Below are positions 18,358-27,453 of a DNA stretch of 64,000 bases, in pieces. The notes under the pieces are model-generated. The model was not told the DNA's origin, did no database searches, and was given only the letters and a program-made list of their open reading frames with translations. Source of the stretch: Marinobacter sp. BGYM27 (GTDB taxonomy: Bacteria > Pseudomonadota > Gammaproteobacteria > Pseudomonadales > Oleiphilaceae); assembly GCA_025153445.1 (NCBI GenBank), contig JANZNS010000004.1, positions 62,001-126,000 on the forward strand, written 5' to 3'. The position numbers and the translations under genes are program-made. How positions within the stretch are numbered: the first letter of the stretch is position 1; every line of letters starts with the position of its first letter.

Positions 18358-19884
18358 TCAGGCCGGCGCTCGTCCCGTCGCGGACACATTCCGCCGATCA
18401 AGCTTGCGGTAACCCAGCGCCTCCACCAGATGATTGTGCTGAAGCTCTTGTTCACCGGCGAGATCCGCCAGCGTACGCGCCACCCGCAGTATCCGGTGCA
18501 GCGCTCTGGCCGACAGCCCCAGGCGTTCCATCGCCTGCGCCAGCAGTTTCTCACCGGCAAGCCCCGGCTTGCAGTAGTGATCCAATGCCTCGCCGCTCAG
18601 ATCGGCATTAAGCGCCCCGCGCTGAGCCTGAACCTTTCGCGCCTGCATCACTCTTGCCCGCACCGTTGCGCTATCGACCGGTGCACGCTCCTGTTTGAGC
18701 AGCGTATCGCCACTCTGCACCGGCACCTCCACATGCAAATCAAAGCGATCGAGCAGAGGTCCGGAGAGACGAGACTGGTAGCGGACGATTTGCTGAGGGC
18801 TACACTGGCATTCGATCGACGGATGTCCGCGATAGCCGCAAGGACATGGATTCATTGCAGCGAGGACCTGAAACCGGGCCGGGTAGGTCACCTGTTGAGC
18901 CGCTCTGGAGATCACGATTTCACCGGACTCCATCGGTTCACGCAGAACCTCAAGCACTTTGCGATCAAATTCCGGCAGCTCATCCATAAACAAAACGCCA
19001 CGATGGGCCAGCGAAATTTCACCCGGCCGGGGGCTGCTACCGCCCCCGACCAACGCCACGGCGGAGGCCGTGTGATGGGGCGCCCGATAAGGCGGTCGCC
19101 GCCAGCTACCAGGATCCACCGCTTCGCCCGCCACCGAGCGCACACTCGCTACTTCCAACGCAGCTGCATCCGTGAGCGGCGGGAGAATGCCGGGCATTCG
19201 ACTGGCCAGCATGCTCTTGCCTGTACCCGGAGGCCCGAACAACAGCAGGTTGTGGCTACCAGCCGCTGCTATTTCCAGTGCCCGCTTGGGTACATGCTGA
19301 CCACGCACATCCCGCAGGTCGGGGTAATCCGTGGGCAATGGCGCATCTTCGCAGCGTTCCAGCGGGGCCAACTTTTCATTGCCACACAGGTGCGCGACGA
19401 CCTTCAGCAAGTGCCCTGTGGCCAGCACATCATCGCCGGCCGCCAGTGAGGCCTCTTCAGCATTGTCTTCGGGAATCAGCAGTTGTCGCCCTGCCCGCCG
19501 CGCGGCCATTACTGCGGGCAACACACCCCTGACCGGACGCAGCGCACCATCAAGTGCCAGTTCGCCGACACACTCAAGTGTCGCCAACGGTTCGGCAGGA
19601 ATTTGGCCGGAAGCCGCAAGAATGCCCAGTGCGATCGGCAGATCAAAACGCCCTCCTTCCTTGGGCAGGTCTGCCGGTGCCAGATTAATAGTGATCCGAC
19701 GGGTTGGAAATTCGAAGCCGGCATTCATCAGTGCGCTGCGGACACGGTCTTTGCTTTCGCGAACAGCTGTTTCAGGCAAGCCGACAATTGAGAGGGAGGG
19801 CAATCCGTTCGAGAGGTGTATTTCCACCGTCACTGGCGGAGCGGAAACGCCAAGGCGCGCCCGGGTATGGACAATAGCTAGCAT
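18358..19884 (-). CDS. comM: ComM/YifB family Mg-chelatase-like AAA+ ATPase
   Basis: AAA+ helicase family; in Vibrio ComM drives branch migration during natural transformation. 508 residues from ATG 19884, which has GGAAGG upstream; an ATG seven codons earlier lacks a good site. N-terminal Lon-protease-like (ChlI) domain to ~residue 180, Walker A GPPGTGKS (217-224), Walker B VLFMDELPEF, the four-cysteine insert NPCPCGYRGHPSIECQC, and a C-terminal Mg_chelatase_C domain ending ALGYRKLDRR. Together with PilT/PilU it hints at competence, but no other com genes are in view. Confidence 0.94.
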   Translation of the reverse strand: MLAIVHTRARLGVSAPPVTVEIHLSNGLPSLSIVGLPETAVRESKDRVRSALMNAGFEFPTRRITINLAPADLPKEGGRFDLPIALGILAASGQIPAEPLATLECVGELALDGALRPVRGVLPAVMAARRAGRQLLIPEDNAEEASLAAGDDVLATGHLLKVVAHLCGNEKLAPLERCEDAPLPTDYPDLRDVRGQHVPKRALEIAAAGSHNLLLFGPPGTGKSMLASRMPGILPPLTDAAALEVASVRSVAGEAVDPGSWRRPPYRAPHHTASAVALVGGGSSPRPGEISLAHRGVLFMDELPEFDRKVLEVLREPMESGEIVISRAAQQVTYPARFQVLAAMNPCPCGYRGHPSIECQCSPQQIVRYQSRLSGPLLDRFDLHVEVPVQSGDTLLKQERAPVDSATVRARVMQARKVQAQRGALNADLSGEALDHYCKPGLAGEKLLAQAMERLGLSARALHRILRVARTLADLAGEQELQHNHLVEALGYRKLDRRNVSATGRAPA

Positions 19885-20019
19885 ACAGACCTTCCATGGT
19901 TTCATTTCAGGATCGCCAGCCCATCGTCAACTGCGTTGGCCGGCAAGCCGGGCACCGCGTCCTGCAGCACCCACTATAGATTCATTTACATCCCGGCAGG
20001 GCTTACCCCGCCCCTGTCA

Positions 20020-20268
20020 TTACTTGATGCGAGCTTCCAGCTCAGCGACCTGCTTCTCCAACGCTTCGACTTTTTCACGGGTGCGCATCAACACAGCCTG
20101 TTGTGCATCGAATTCGTCGCGGGTTACCAGATCCAGTCTGGCCAGCACTGACATGACGGTCGCACGCGCTTGCTGCTCAAAATCATCTTTCGCCGCGCGC
20201 GCCATATCCGGCACAAATTGGCTAAACTGTCCCTGCAATTGTGACAAAAAGTCCTGGGGTGTTTTCAA
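20020..20268 (-). CDS. ubiK: UbiK family ubiquinone-biosynthesis accessory factor
   Basis: Small coiled-coil BMFP (brucella membrane fusogenic protein-like) factor that promotes aerobic ubiquinone synthesis. A start at TTG 20268 (82 aa) is chosen: it is six bases after AGAGG, and the product then begins KTPQDFLSQLQGQF like other family members; the longer frame reads through the regulatory region of glnK. The C-terminal heptad coiled coil VLMRTREKVEALEKQVAELEAR is diagnostic. An ATT one codon earlier is the other option. It sits between comM and glnK as in Pseudomonas. Confidence 0.88.
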   Translation of the reverse strand: MKTPQDFLSQLQGQFSQFVPDMARAAKDDFEQQARATVMSVLARLDLVTRDEFDAQQAVLMRTREKVEALEKQVAELEARIK

Positions 20269-20356
20269 AATGCACCTCTGTGGTTCCCAAGGTAGGTTTG
20301 GAAAAGTGTAACATAGCCGGTGTGATTGCCAGTTGGCCAATTGTGGCACACCGCAA

Positions 20357-20373
20357 TGCACCAAATATGTGCA
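20357..20373. promoter_or_regulatory. NtrC binding site upstream of glnK
   Basis: TGCACCAAATATGTGCA has the NtrC enhancer form TGCAC-N7-GTGCA exactly. It lies about 94 bp upstream of the sigma-54 promoter, a normal enhancer distance. Confidence 0.75.
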
Positions 20374-20466
20374 CCACTTTTACGGTCGCTCTACAATGGC
20401 GCATCTGCGTGACCCATATCAGGGCCAAGCGATCATATATTACTGTTTTTATAGGTTATTTTAGCG

Positions 20467-20483
20467 TTGGCACACACGATGCT
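20467..20483 (+). promoter_or_regulatory. Sigma-54 promoter of glnK-amtB
   Basis: TTGGCACACACGATGCT carries the invariant GG (20469-20470) and GC (20481-20482) with exactly 10 bases between, and a full GGCAC -24 element. Transcription would start near 20494, leaving a leader of about 100 nt before glnK. Confidence 0.85.
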
Positions 20484-20569
20484 TTAAACCACGTACGCAA
20501 TCCGCACGAATGTGTGCGAGGTGGCAGCATCCCGAACTCAAACCCTGATTCATACCGAAAAAAGTTTGA

Positions 20570-20932
<363 letters not shown>

Positions 20933-21004
20933 GGCTCGTCTGATTCTTTAACGCCAACGCTTTAACCTATTAATCCTTGAAGAGCCTCGTGCGGAGGGCT
21001 TCCG

Positions 21005-22273
21005 ATGGAAAGTAATATCTTTCAGTTGCAGTATGCTTTAGACACTTTTTACTTCCTCATTTGCGGTGCACTGGTCATGTGGATGGCAGCGGGCTTTGCC
21101 ATGCTGGAATCCGGACTGGTACGCGCTAAAAACACCACCGAAATCCTGACCAAGAACGTTGCTCTGTTTGCGATTGCCTGCACCATGTATCTGGTGTGCG
21201 GCTACGCCATCATGTATGACGGAAACCTTTTCCTGAGTGGCATGGGCAATGTTGACGTTGCAGGCGTTCTGGGCGACTTCGCCGGCCGTGAAGACGGCTT
21301 TGAAGGCGGTTCAATCTACTCTGGCGCTTCCGACTTCTTCTTCCAGGTTGTGTTCGTTGCAACTGCTATGTCGATCGTATCGGGTGCAGTAGCTGAGCGC
21401 ATGAAGCTCTGGACTTTCCTGATCTTCGCGGTCTTCATGACCGGCTTTATCTACCCGATGGAAGGTTCCTGGACCTGGGGCGGTGCATCTGTATTTGGCA
21501 TGTACACGCTGGGCGACCTTGGCTTTAGTGACTTCGCCGGTTCAGGCATCGTGCACATGGCCGGCGCAGCTGCGGCCCTTGCAGGTGTTCTCTTGCTGGG
21601 TGCCCGTAAAGGCAAGTACGGTCCTAACGGCGAAATCCGCGCCTTCCCTGGCGCCAACCTGCCAATGGCAACACTGGGCACCTTCATCCTGTGGATGGGC
21701 TGGTTCGGCTTTAACGGTGGCTCGGTACTGAAACTGGGCGACATCGCCAGCGCACACTCAGTTGCCATGGTATTCCTGAACACCAACGCGGCGGCTGCCG
21801 GTGGCGCCATCGCCGCGCTGATTACGGCCCGCCTGATGTTCGGCAAAGCCGACCTGACCATGCTGCTGAACGGCGCGCTGGCTGGTCTGGTAGCCATCAC
21901 GGCTGAGCCTTCAACGCCAACTGCCCTGCAAGCAACTCTGTTCGGCGGCCTGGGCGGCATCCTGGTGGTATTCAGCATCGTGACGCTGGACAAGCTGCGC
22001 ATTGACGATCCGGTCGGCGCTATCTCTGTTCACGGCACCTGTGGCCTGCTGGGTCTGCTGCTGGTACCTATCACCAACGGCGACGTCAGCTTCAGTGGCC
22101 AGATCATCGGCGCGATCACCATCTTTGTATGGGTCTTCGTTGCCAGCCTGATTGTCTGGGGCATCCTGAAAGCGGTTATGGGCCTGCGGGTCACTGAAGA
22201 AGAAGAGTACGAAGGTGTCGACCTTTCCGAGTGCGGAATGGAAGCCTACCCGGAGTTTGTGAGCACCAAGTAA
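21005..22273 (+). CDS. amtB: Ammonium transporter AmtB
   Basis: Trimeric ammonium channel of the Amt/MEP/Rh family. 422 residues with about 11 membrane helices; the twin pore histidines are in SGIVHMAG and ISVHGTCG. The N-terminus starts directly with the first helix (ESNIFQLQYALDTFYFLICG) without the long cleaved leader of E. coli AmtB. ATG with GGAGGG upstream. Paired with glnK, which closes the pore, and ended by a strong terminator. Confidence 0.97.
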   Translation: MESNIFQLQYALDTFYFLICGALVMWMAAGFAMLESGLVRAKNTTEILTKNVALFAIACTMYLVCGYAIMYDGNLFLSGMGNVDVAGVLGDFAGREDGFEGGSIYSGASDFFFQVVFVATAMSIVSGAVAERMKLWTFLIFAVFMTGFIYPMEGSWTWGGASVFGMYTLGDLGFSDFAGSGIVHMAGAAAALAGVLLLGARKGKYGPNGEIRAFPGANLPMATLGTFILWMGWFGFNGGSVLKLGDIASAHSVAMVFLNTNAAAAGGAIAALITARLMFGKADLTMLLNGALAGLVAITAEPSTPTALQATLFGGLGGILVVFSIVTLDKLRIDDPVGAISVHGTCGLLGLLLVPITNGDVSFSGQIIGAITIFVWVFVASLIVWGILKAVMGLRVTEEEEYEGVDLSECGMEAYPEFVSTK

Positions 22274-22292
22274 TACTGCTCACCCTCAAATG

Positions 22293-22320
22293 AAAAAGGC
22301 GCCCCATGGGGCGCCTTTTT
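22293..22320. terminator. Bidirectional terminator after amtB
   Basis: Fully symmetric palindrome AAAAAGGCGCCCC-AT-GGGGCGCCTTTTT. T-runs on both strands let it terminate amtB (+) and the small minus-strand gene that ends at 22358. Confidence 0.9.
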
Positions 22321-22357
22321 TATCTTCACTAATTCTTCAGTAATGTCACAACGACAG

Positions 22358-22564
22358 TCAGTGGTCTTTGCTCTTCCCCGAAGAACCGGGCATGGACTGC
22401 GCCACCCGGAGATAATGATTCAGCTCGAGCTCTGCTTCCAATGGCGTCTCGAAAGGCCCCTCAATCGACCCTTCCCGTGTTTCAAAATACCATTCGCTAT
22501 TCACGTAACTGAAGCGCTCTGTTCTGAACCAGTTTCTGTCTCGTTCTCCATGCCGAACGGCCAT
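22358..22564 (-). CDS. Small conserved protein, DUF6316-like
   Basis: 68-residue protein from ATG 22564, chosen over an upstream ATG because ACGGGAGGTGCT directly precedes it. Sequence pattern (GERDRNWFRTERFSYVNSE, then WYFETREG...EGPF and a C-terminal helix ELELNHYLR) resembles the small DUF6316 proteins of marine gammaproteobacteria, as far as I remember. No signal peptide or membrane segment. Function unknown. Convergent with amtB, sharing its terminator. Confidence 0.75.
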   Translation of the reverse strand: MAVRHGERDRNWFRTERFSYVNSEWYFETREGSIEGPFETPLEAELELNHYLRVAQSMPGSSGKSKDH

Positions 22565-22752
22565 AGCACCTCCCGTAAAACGGGCCACTGATGCTCACTT
22601 CTCAACTCATCAATGACCGGTATTAACTGCATGCATGCAGTACCCACAGGGTAGCTGAGATCAGCCCTCAGGGAGAGAACATCTCTGCGTCAAAATCGGG
22701 TTCGTTATTTCGGAAGGGAATGAAAACAGGCCTTCATAAAAGACAGATCGAT

Positions 22753-22780
22753 CATGCCGGGCCATTTGAGTCCCGACATG
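22753..22780 (-). terminator. Hairpin downstream of speE
   Basis: Inverted repeat CATGCCGGG / CCCGACATG (one G-T pair) with a 10-nt loop, 16 bases after the speE stop. No clear T-run. Confidence 0.4.
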
Positions 22781-22795
22781 ACCGCACAGGAGATA

Positions 22796-23656
22796 TCAGT
22801 CTTCGAGGATATCCCGCATAAACTGGGGCTGTGCCAGCGCTCCGGTATGAATAGCCTCGTTATAGTAACGGGTCACAAAAGGCCGTTCGGCGGCGTCGGC
22901 TTCGCGGAAGTAATGCAGCGGGTTGGACTTGCTCGCCATGGTGCAGCTCCACCAGCCTGTCGGATACACCGGCTGCGGGAATGGCAGCGTGACAACATGA
23001 TCAAGGCCGGCCTTTTTCATGTCCTTGTGAATACCCTTGATGATGGTCTCCGTATGCAACAACGGCGATTCGCTCTGCTGGACAATAATGCCCCCCTTAC
23101 GCAGCGCCAACATGCAATCACGGTAGAAATCCATCGCAAACAGCCCTTCAGCCGGGCCGACAGGATCAGTGCTGTCGATGACGATCAAGTCGATGCTGTC
23201 CGGATCAGCGTCCCTGATCCACTGGATACCGTCGCCGAAGAAGAAATTCGCGCGCGGATCTTCATTGGCGTCGCATAGCTCAGGGAAGTACTTCTCTGAC
23301 ATTCGCGTGACGCGCTCGTCGATTTCGACCTGCCAGGCTTCTTCTACGTCCGGGTGTTTCAGTACTTCACGTAAGGTGCCGCAGTCACCACCGCCGACCA
23401 CCACAACCTTGCGTGGGGCCTTGTGGGTAAACAATGCCGGATGGGTCATCATTTCGTGATAAAGGAAATTGTCCCGGCTGGTCAGCATGACACAGCCATC
23501 CAATACCATAAGGTTGCCAAAGGTCTCGGTTTCGTAGATCTCCAGTTTCTGGAACTCGGTTTGCTCTTCATGCAGCTTGCGTTTCACCTGCAACGAAAAC
23601 GCCGTGCCCTGATTCTGGAAAACTTCCGTAAACCACCCTTCATTCAATACCGACAT
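22796..23656 (-). CDS. speE: Spermidine synthase (polyamine aminopropyltransferase)
   Basis: Transfers the aminopropyl group of decarboxylated SAM to putrescine. 286 residues; N-terminal beta-strand domain, then VVVVGGGDCGTLREVLKH with the SAM-type glycine loop, the acidic QVEIDERV, and catalytic DSTDPVGPAEGLF. QSESPLL and GWWSCTMASK complete the family pattern. AGGAGGG upstream of ATG. Divergently placed to speA, the arginine decarboxylase, so the putrescine-to-spermidine pathway is partly clustered here. Confidence 0.97.
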   Translation of the reverse strand: MSVLNEGWFTEVFQNQGTAFSLQVKRKLHEEQTEFQKLEIYETETFGNLMVLDGCVMLTSRDNFLYHEMMTHPALFTHKAPRKVVVVGGGDCGTLREVLKHPDVEEAWQVEIDERVTRMSEKYFPELCDANEDPRANFFFGDGIQWIRDADPDSIDLIVIDSTDPVGPAEGLFAMDFYRDCMLALRKGGIIVQQSESPLLHTETIIKGIHKDMKKAGLDHVVTLPFPQPVYPTGWWSCTMASKSNPLHYFREADAAERPFVTRYYNEAIHTGALAQPQFMRDILED

Positions 23657-23881
23657 TGCGCATTACCCTCCTGCCTTCATGCTGGTGATTCCAATAGCCA
23701 GCATGATCGGAATGGATGTGACGAGCCGCTCGAAAAAGCGGCCCCCTGGATTGGCTCACATTGTCCCGCGCAACTCGGTAAAAATACAGTTTCCGATTTC
23801 TTTAATTTTCCAGGGTATAGGCTTTCAGCGGCCCTGCTCCTTTCATTACAATAGCCACTCGCCCAAAGGATAGAGTTCGCA

Positions 23882-25792
23882 ATGACTGACAGCCCCGGCA
23901 CACATGCTCAGAAGATCTACAATATCGCGCAATGGAGTGAGGGCTATATCGGCATTGATCCTGCCGGTGACGTACTGATCAGGCCTGATCGCGGCCAGAG
24001 CGGCGCTGATATCAACTTGCCCGCGCTCACCCGAAAACTCGTCAGCCAGGGTGTCCCGCTGCCTGTACTGATCCGCTTCAGCGATATTCTCCATGACAGG
24101 GTAAACAACCTTTGCGATGCCTTTAACCGGGTCGCTGACGAACAGGGATACACCGGCCGCTACACAGCGGTTTACCCGATCAAGGTCAACCAGCAGCGCC
24201 ATGTAGTGGAAGAACTGATCAGCTCCGAGCCGGCCGCAAGCAAGGGCCAGATCGGTCTTGAAGCCGGCAGCAAGCCGGAGCTGATTGCGGTGCTCGCACT
24301 ATCCCGGAAGCCCGGCTCCGTCATAGTCTGCAATGGCTACAAGGATAGGGAATACATCCGGCTTGCGCTGATCGGCCAGAAACTGGGCCATCAGGTATTC
24401 ATCGTCGTAGAGAAGCCGTCCGAATTACCTGAAATTCTGGAAGAGGCCGACAGGCTCGGCGTGAAGCCGTTGATTGGCGTGCGCGCCCGGTTGGCCACCA
24501 TCGGCAAAGGCAACTGGCAGAACACTGGTGGTGAAAAATCCAAATTTGGCCTGTCAGCCAGCCAGGTACTGGATGTGGTCAGCCAACTCAGGGCAGCCGA
24601 CGCGCTGGATTCCCTGCAGCTACTCCATTTTCATCTGGGCTCACAGATTGCCAATATCCGGGATATTCAGACCGGCCTGAAGGAGTGTGCCCGCTTTTAC
24701 AGCGAGCTTTGCCAACTGGGAGCACCAATAGACACCGTGGATATCGGTGGCGGCCTGGGCGTTGACTATGAAGGCACCCGTTCGCGCAGCAGCTGTTCAA
24801 TCAATTACAGCGTGTCCGAATATGCCTATAACGTGATTCACACGCTGCAGGCTGAATGCGACCGGGCCGGCATCCGGCATCCCAACCTGATCAGCGAGTC
24901 CGGCCGGGCCCTGACGGCGCATCACGCGGTACTGGTGACCAACGTCATTGACCACGAAACCCCCACTGATCCGAAACCGACAGAGCCGGCCGCGGATGCA
25001 CCACCCCCGTTGCATGACCTGTGGCGGGATTACACCAGCCTACAATCACCGGAAACACCGCGCTCCAGAGTGGAGATCTATCACGACGTGTTGCACGCCC
25101 TGAGCGATGTCCACGCAATGTATGCCCACGGGTTGCTGTCACTGACCCATCGGGCTGAGGCGGAACAGCTTTACACCGCTTGTTGCCGGACATTACAGGC
25201 CCAGCTCAACAGCGCCAGCCGGGCGCACCGGGAAATCATTGATGAGCTGAACGAGAAGCTGGCCGAGAAGCTGTTTGTCAATTTCTCGCTGTTCCAGTCG
25301 CTGCCCGACGTCTGGGGCATTGACCAGATTTTCCCGGTGCTGCCGATTAACGGCCTCCATCGCCCGATCACCCGCCGTGCTGTTATTCAGGACATCACTT
25401 GCGATTCTGACGGTCGCATTGATCGTTACGTGGATGGGCAAGGCATTGAAACCACCCTGCCGCTGCCTGAGCAAAACGCTGACGAGCCAATGCTGATCGG
25501 TTTCTTTATGACCGGCGCCTACCAGGAAATCCTCGGCGACATGCACAACCTGTTCGGTGACACCAACTCGGTTGATGTCCGCCGTGGCCCGGATGGCCAA
25601 TACCAGATCTGTAACCACGTTGAAGGCGATACCGTTTCCAAGGTACTGAAATATGTGAACTTCGAACCCGAGGCACTGCTGGAAGCCTATCAGGCCCAGC
25701 TCGCAGCCAGCAGTCTGGCGGACGAAGAAAAAACCACGTTGTATCAGGAGCTGGCTCAAGGGCTCAGCGGATACACTTACCTGGAAGACTGA
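23882..25792 (+). CDS. speA: Biosynthetic arginine decarboxylase
   Basis: PLP enzyme converting arginine to agmatine, the first step from arginine to putrescine. 636 residues, the usual size. PLP lysine K101 in AVYPIKVNQQ; GSKPEL, LLHFHLGSQIANI, DIGGGLGVDYEGT and the C-terminal MTGAYQEILGDMHNLFGD motif are all present. ATG with AAGGATAGAG upstream. Its stop codon is part of a possible ECF-sigma promoter for the next gene. Confidence 0.97.
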   Translation: MTDSPGTHAQKIYNIAQWSEGYIGIDPAGDVLIRPDRGQSGADINLPALTRKLVSQGVPLPVLIRFSDILHDRVNNLCDAFNRVADEQGYTGRYTAVYPIKVNQQRHVVEELISSEPAASKGQIGLEAGSKPELIAVLALSRKPGSVIVCNGYKDREYIRLALIGQKLGHQVFIVVEKPSELPEILEEADRLGVKPLIGVRARLATIGKGNWQNTGGEKSKFGLSASQVLDVVSQLRAADALDSLQLLHFHLGSQIANIRDIQTGLKECARFYSELCQLGAPIDTVDIGGGLGVDYEGTRSRSSCSINYSVSEYAYNVIHTLQAECDRAGIRHPNLISESGRALTAHHAVLVTNVIDHETPTDPKPTEPAADAPPPLHDLWRDYTSLQSPETPRSRVEIYHDVLHALSDVHAMYAHGLLSLTHRAEAEQLYTACCRTLQAQLNSASRAHREIIDELNEKLAEKLFVNFSLFQSLPDVWGIDQIFPVLPINGLHRPITRRAVIQDITCDSDGRIDRYVDGQGIETTLPLPEQNADEPMLIGFFMTGAYQEILGDMHNLFGDTNSVDVRRGPDGQYQICNHVEGDTVSKVLKYVNFEPEALLEAYQAQLAASSLADEEKTTLYQELAQGLSGYTYLED

Positions 25793-25819
25793 TCCACTTT
25801 TCTGCGCCTGCCGTATGGT
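25790..25819 (+). promoter_or_regulatory. Candidate autoregulated ECF-sigma promoter
   Basis: TGATCC (25790-25795, overlapping the speA TGA) and TATGGT (25814-25819) with an 18-bp spacer resemble the TGATCC / TANGA promoter of the Rhodobacter RpoE-ChrR group. A sigma factor of that group is the next gene, so autoregulation is plausible. Based on resemblance only. Confidence 0.35.
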
Positions 25820-25847
25820 TCCAGACTGACAATCTGATGGCAGGCGC
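25804..25847 (+). terminator. Hairpin between speA and the ECF sigma gene
   Basis: Stem GCGCCTGCC / GGCAGGCGC (25804-25812 / 25839-25847) with a 26-nt loop. No T-run. It ends five bases before ATG 25853 and would hinder initiation there. Confidence 0.4.
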
Positions 25848-25900
25848 CTAGAATGACAAACTCTATAAGAGCAATAAAAGCCACTACAGGGGACCGTTCA

Positions 25901-26500
25901 GTGTCCACCCCGAATTCAACGCCGAACCGGGCTGATGGCAAGAAAGATCCCTGGAGCCAGCTTCTCGAGAAGGTGGGAAAGTCCCAGGATCGTCAGGCCT
26001 ACAAAGCGCTTTTTGAGCACTTTGGTCCGCAGATCAAGTATTACGCGATGGCGAATGGGCTGGCCAGTCACGCGGAAGAACTGGTGCAAGAGGTGTTTGT
26101 CTCGATCTGGCGCCGTTCCTGCCTGTATGACTGGCGTAAGGCTGCCGCTTCGACATGGATTTTCACCATCGCCCGTAACCAGCGCATTGATATTCTCCGC
26201 AAGCTGAAGCGGACCAACGCTGAAATTACCATTGAAACCGAAGACCTCTGGCAGATTCCTGGCGAGAACGACAACGAACCGGTGACCTCCCTGCATCGCT
26301 TGATGGCCGAACGCCGGATCCGTGAATCCCTGCGCCACCTGCCGGAAGAACAGGTCACAGTGATCGCCAAGGTCTATATGGAAAACAAATCCCATCAAAC
26401 CGTCGCCAATGAACTCAACATCCCGCTCGGCACCGTCAAAAGTCGCGTCAGACTGGCGCTGGGCAAGCTTAAAGTGATTTTGCAGGACCAGAACACATGA
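25901..26500 (+). CDS. ECF sigma factor of the RpoE/ChrR (ECF11) type
   Basis: Extracytoplasmic-function sigma-70 factor. The start at GTG 25901 (199 aa) has AGGGGA eight bases upstream; ATG 25853 would add 16 residues but has no Shine-Dalgarno and follows a hairpin. Region 2 (EELVQEVFVSIWRR, then STWIFTIARNQRIDILRK) and region 4 (HLPEEQVTVIAKVYMENKSHQTVANELNIPLGTVKSRVRLALGKL) are complete. Overlaps the next gene by 4 bp; that gene encodes a ChrR-like zinc anti-sigma. In Rhodobacter the pair answers singlet oxygen; the inducer here is inferred. Confidence 0.93.
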   Translation: MSTPNSTPNRADGKKDPWSQLLEKVGKSQDRQAYKALFEHFGPQIKYYAMANGLASHAEELVQEVFVSIWRRSCLYDWRKAAASTWIFTIARNQRIDILRKLKRTNAEITIETEDLWQIPGENDNEPVTSLHRLMAERRIRESLRHLPEEQVTVIAKVYMENKSHQTVANELNIPLGTVKSRVRLALGKLKVILQDQNT

Positions 26501-27132
26501 CCCAGCACCACCCCGACAGTCACAGCTTGATGGAATACAGCGCAGGGAATCTCAGTGATCCCCACGCCCTCTGTATTCGCCTTCATCTTGACCAGTGTGA
26601 CCACTGCCAGAGCCGTGTCGACACGCTCGACAGCCTGGGTGCGGTGCTAATGGAGCAGCAGGCCAGCGTCAGCGTATCCGCGGACATGTTCGACCATATT
26701 CTGGCGCGCCTGAACGATGAGCCCGAAATACCGCCAATGGCCGTGAACAAAGCCGGCAACGCGCTCGAAAGACTGGTGCAGAGCGACATCAACGACCTGC
26801 CCTGGAAGCGTCAACTCGCGGATGTGAGCGTACTTGATATCAGCCACCTGTTTCCCGACCAGCCCGAGAAGGTTGTTCTCCAGAAACTGGCGGCCGGTGG
26901 CAAGGCCCCTGCCCACACCCATCGGGGCCAGGAAACCACGATTGTCCTGCAGGGCGCCTTCAGTGATCACAAGGGGGTATTTAATCAGTGGGACTTTGTG
27001 GTGCTGGACCAGGAAGACACTCACAAACCCATCGCGCTTGAAGGGCCAGACTGCATCACGCTATCGGTGTTGAGCGCGCCTCTTAAGCTAACCGGCACCT
27101 TTACGCGGCTGCTGAATCCGTTTATCAGCTGA
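26497..27132 (+). CDS. ChrR-type zinc-binding cupin anti-sigma factor
   Basis: 211-residue partner of the preceding sigma factor. The N-terminal anti-sigma domain has the zinc motif H30-X3-C34-X2-C37 (LHLDQCDHC) plus histidines near residues 4-9. The C-terminal cupin has candidate metal ligands H140, H142, E146 and H176 (PAHTHRGQE ... EDTH), nearly the same spacing I recall for Rhodobacter sphaeroides ChrR. Translational coupling (ATGA overlap) fits stoichiometric sigma/anti-sigma production. Expected role: release the sigma factor when singlet oxygen or organic peroxides attack the cupin site. Confidence 0.92.
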   Translation: MTQHHPDSHSLMEYSAGNLSDPHALCIRLHLDQCDHCQSRVDTLDSLGAVLMEQQASVSVSADMFDHILARLNDEPEIPPMAVNKAGNALERLVQSDINDLPWKRQLADVSVLDISHLFPDQPEKVVLQKLAAGGKAPAHTHRGQETTIVLQGAFSDHKGVFNQWDFVVLDQEDTHKPIALEGPDCITLSVLSAPLKLTGTFTRLLNPFIS

Positions 27133-27153
27133 CACTGACCGGAACCCCGAACA

Positions 27154-27180
27154 ACGGCCACCCAGCCTCAAGGTGGCCGT
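27154..27180 (+). terminator. Hairpin after the anti-sigma gene
   Basis: Perfect 9-bp stem ACGGCCACC / GGTGGCCGT, 21 bases after the stop. Followed by CACTTACC rather than a T-run, so probably a weak terminator. Confidence 0.5.
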
Positions 27181-27239
27181 CACTTACCGAGCCTTGGCCC
27201 TTTCTGACCTACCAAACCCCCGAAAACCGGGGATAATGG

Positions 27240-27332
27240 GTGGCGTTGATTAGTGTCTCTGAACTAATCCCGGCCTGCCTTTGACGGATAGGTCCTTGCT
27301 TGTCCAGCCACGACTTTGTCGTGGCTTTTTTT
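27240..27332 (+). ncRNA. Possible small RNA ending in a strong terminator
   Basis: The 321-bp gap between the anti-sigma gene and tcdA has no convincing ORF but holds a -10-like GATAAT (27232-27237), a GATTAG/CTAATC hairpin (27248-27269) and a strong terminator. A transcript from about 27244 to 27332 would be ~90 nt, typical of an sRNA. The -35 is poor. It could instead be read-through from chrR ending at the second hairpin. Confidence 0.3.
27307..27332 (+). terminator. Strong intrinsic terminator
   Basis: Stem GCCACGAC-TTT-GTCGTGGC followed by seven T's. It lies 175 bp past the anti-sigma gene and 121 bp before tcdA. Confidence 0.9.
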
Positions 27333-27453
27333 ATGTCTCATTGCTCGCCCTCCGGACATCCCTGATAGTCAGCCCACTGCCTGTGCACGCCTTCTCAGGT
27401 ACAATTGCCAACAGACCCAGTCATCGATTTCTCCATCCCGACAAAGGCCAGGC

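Noticed and set aside
18430-20311. Two long plus-strand frames (339 and 326 codons) opposite comM
   Set aside because: Shadows of comM and ubiK on the other strand; neither shows a family motif.
20491-20516. A second imperfect CGCAC...GTGCG repeat downstream of the sigma-54 promoter
   Set aside because: Lies after the expected start site and departs from the NtrC consensus; probably chance.
27217-27232. CCCCC-GAAAACC-GGGG run upstream of the possible sRNA
   Set aside because: Stem of only four base pairs; not a convincing terminator.
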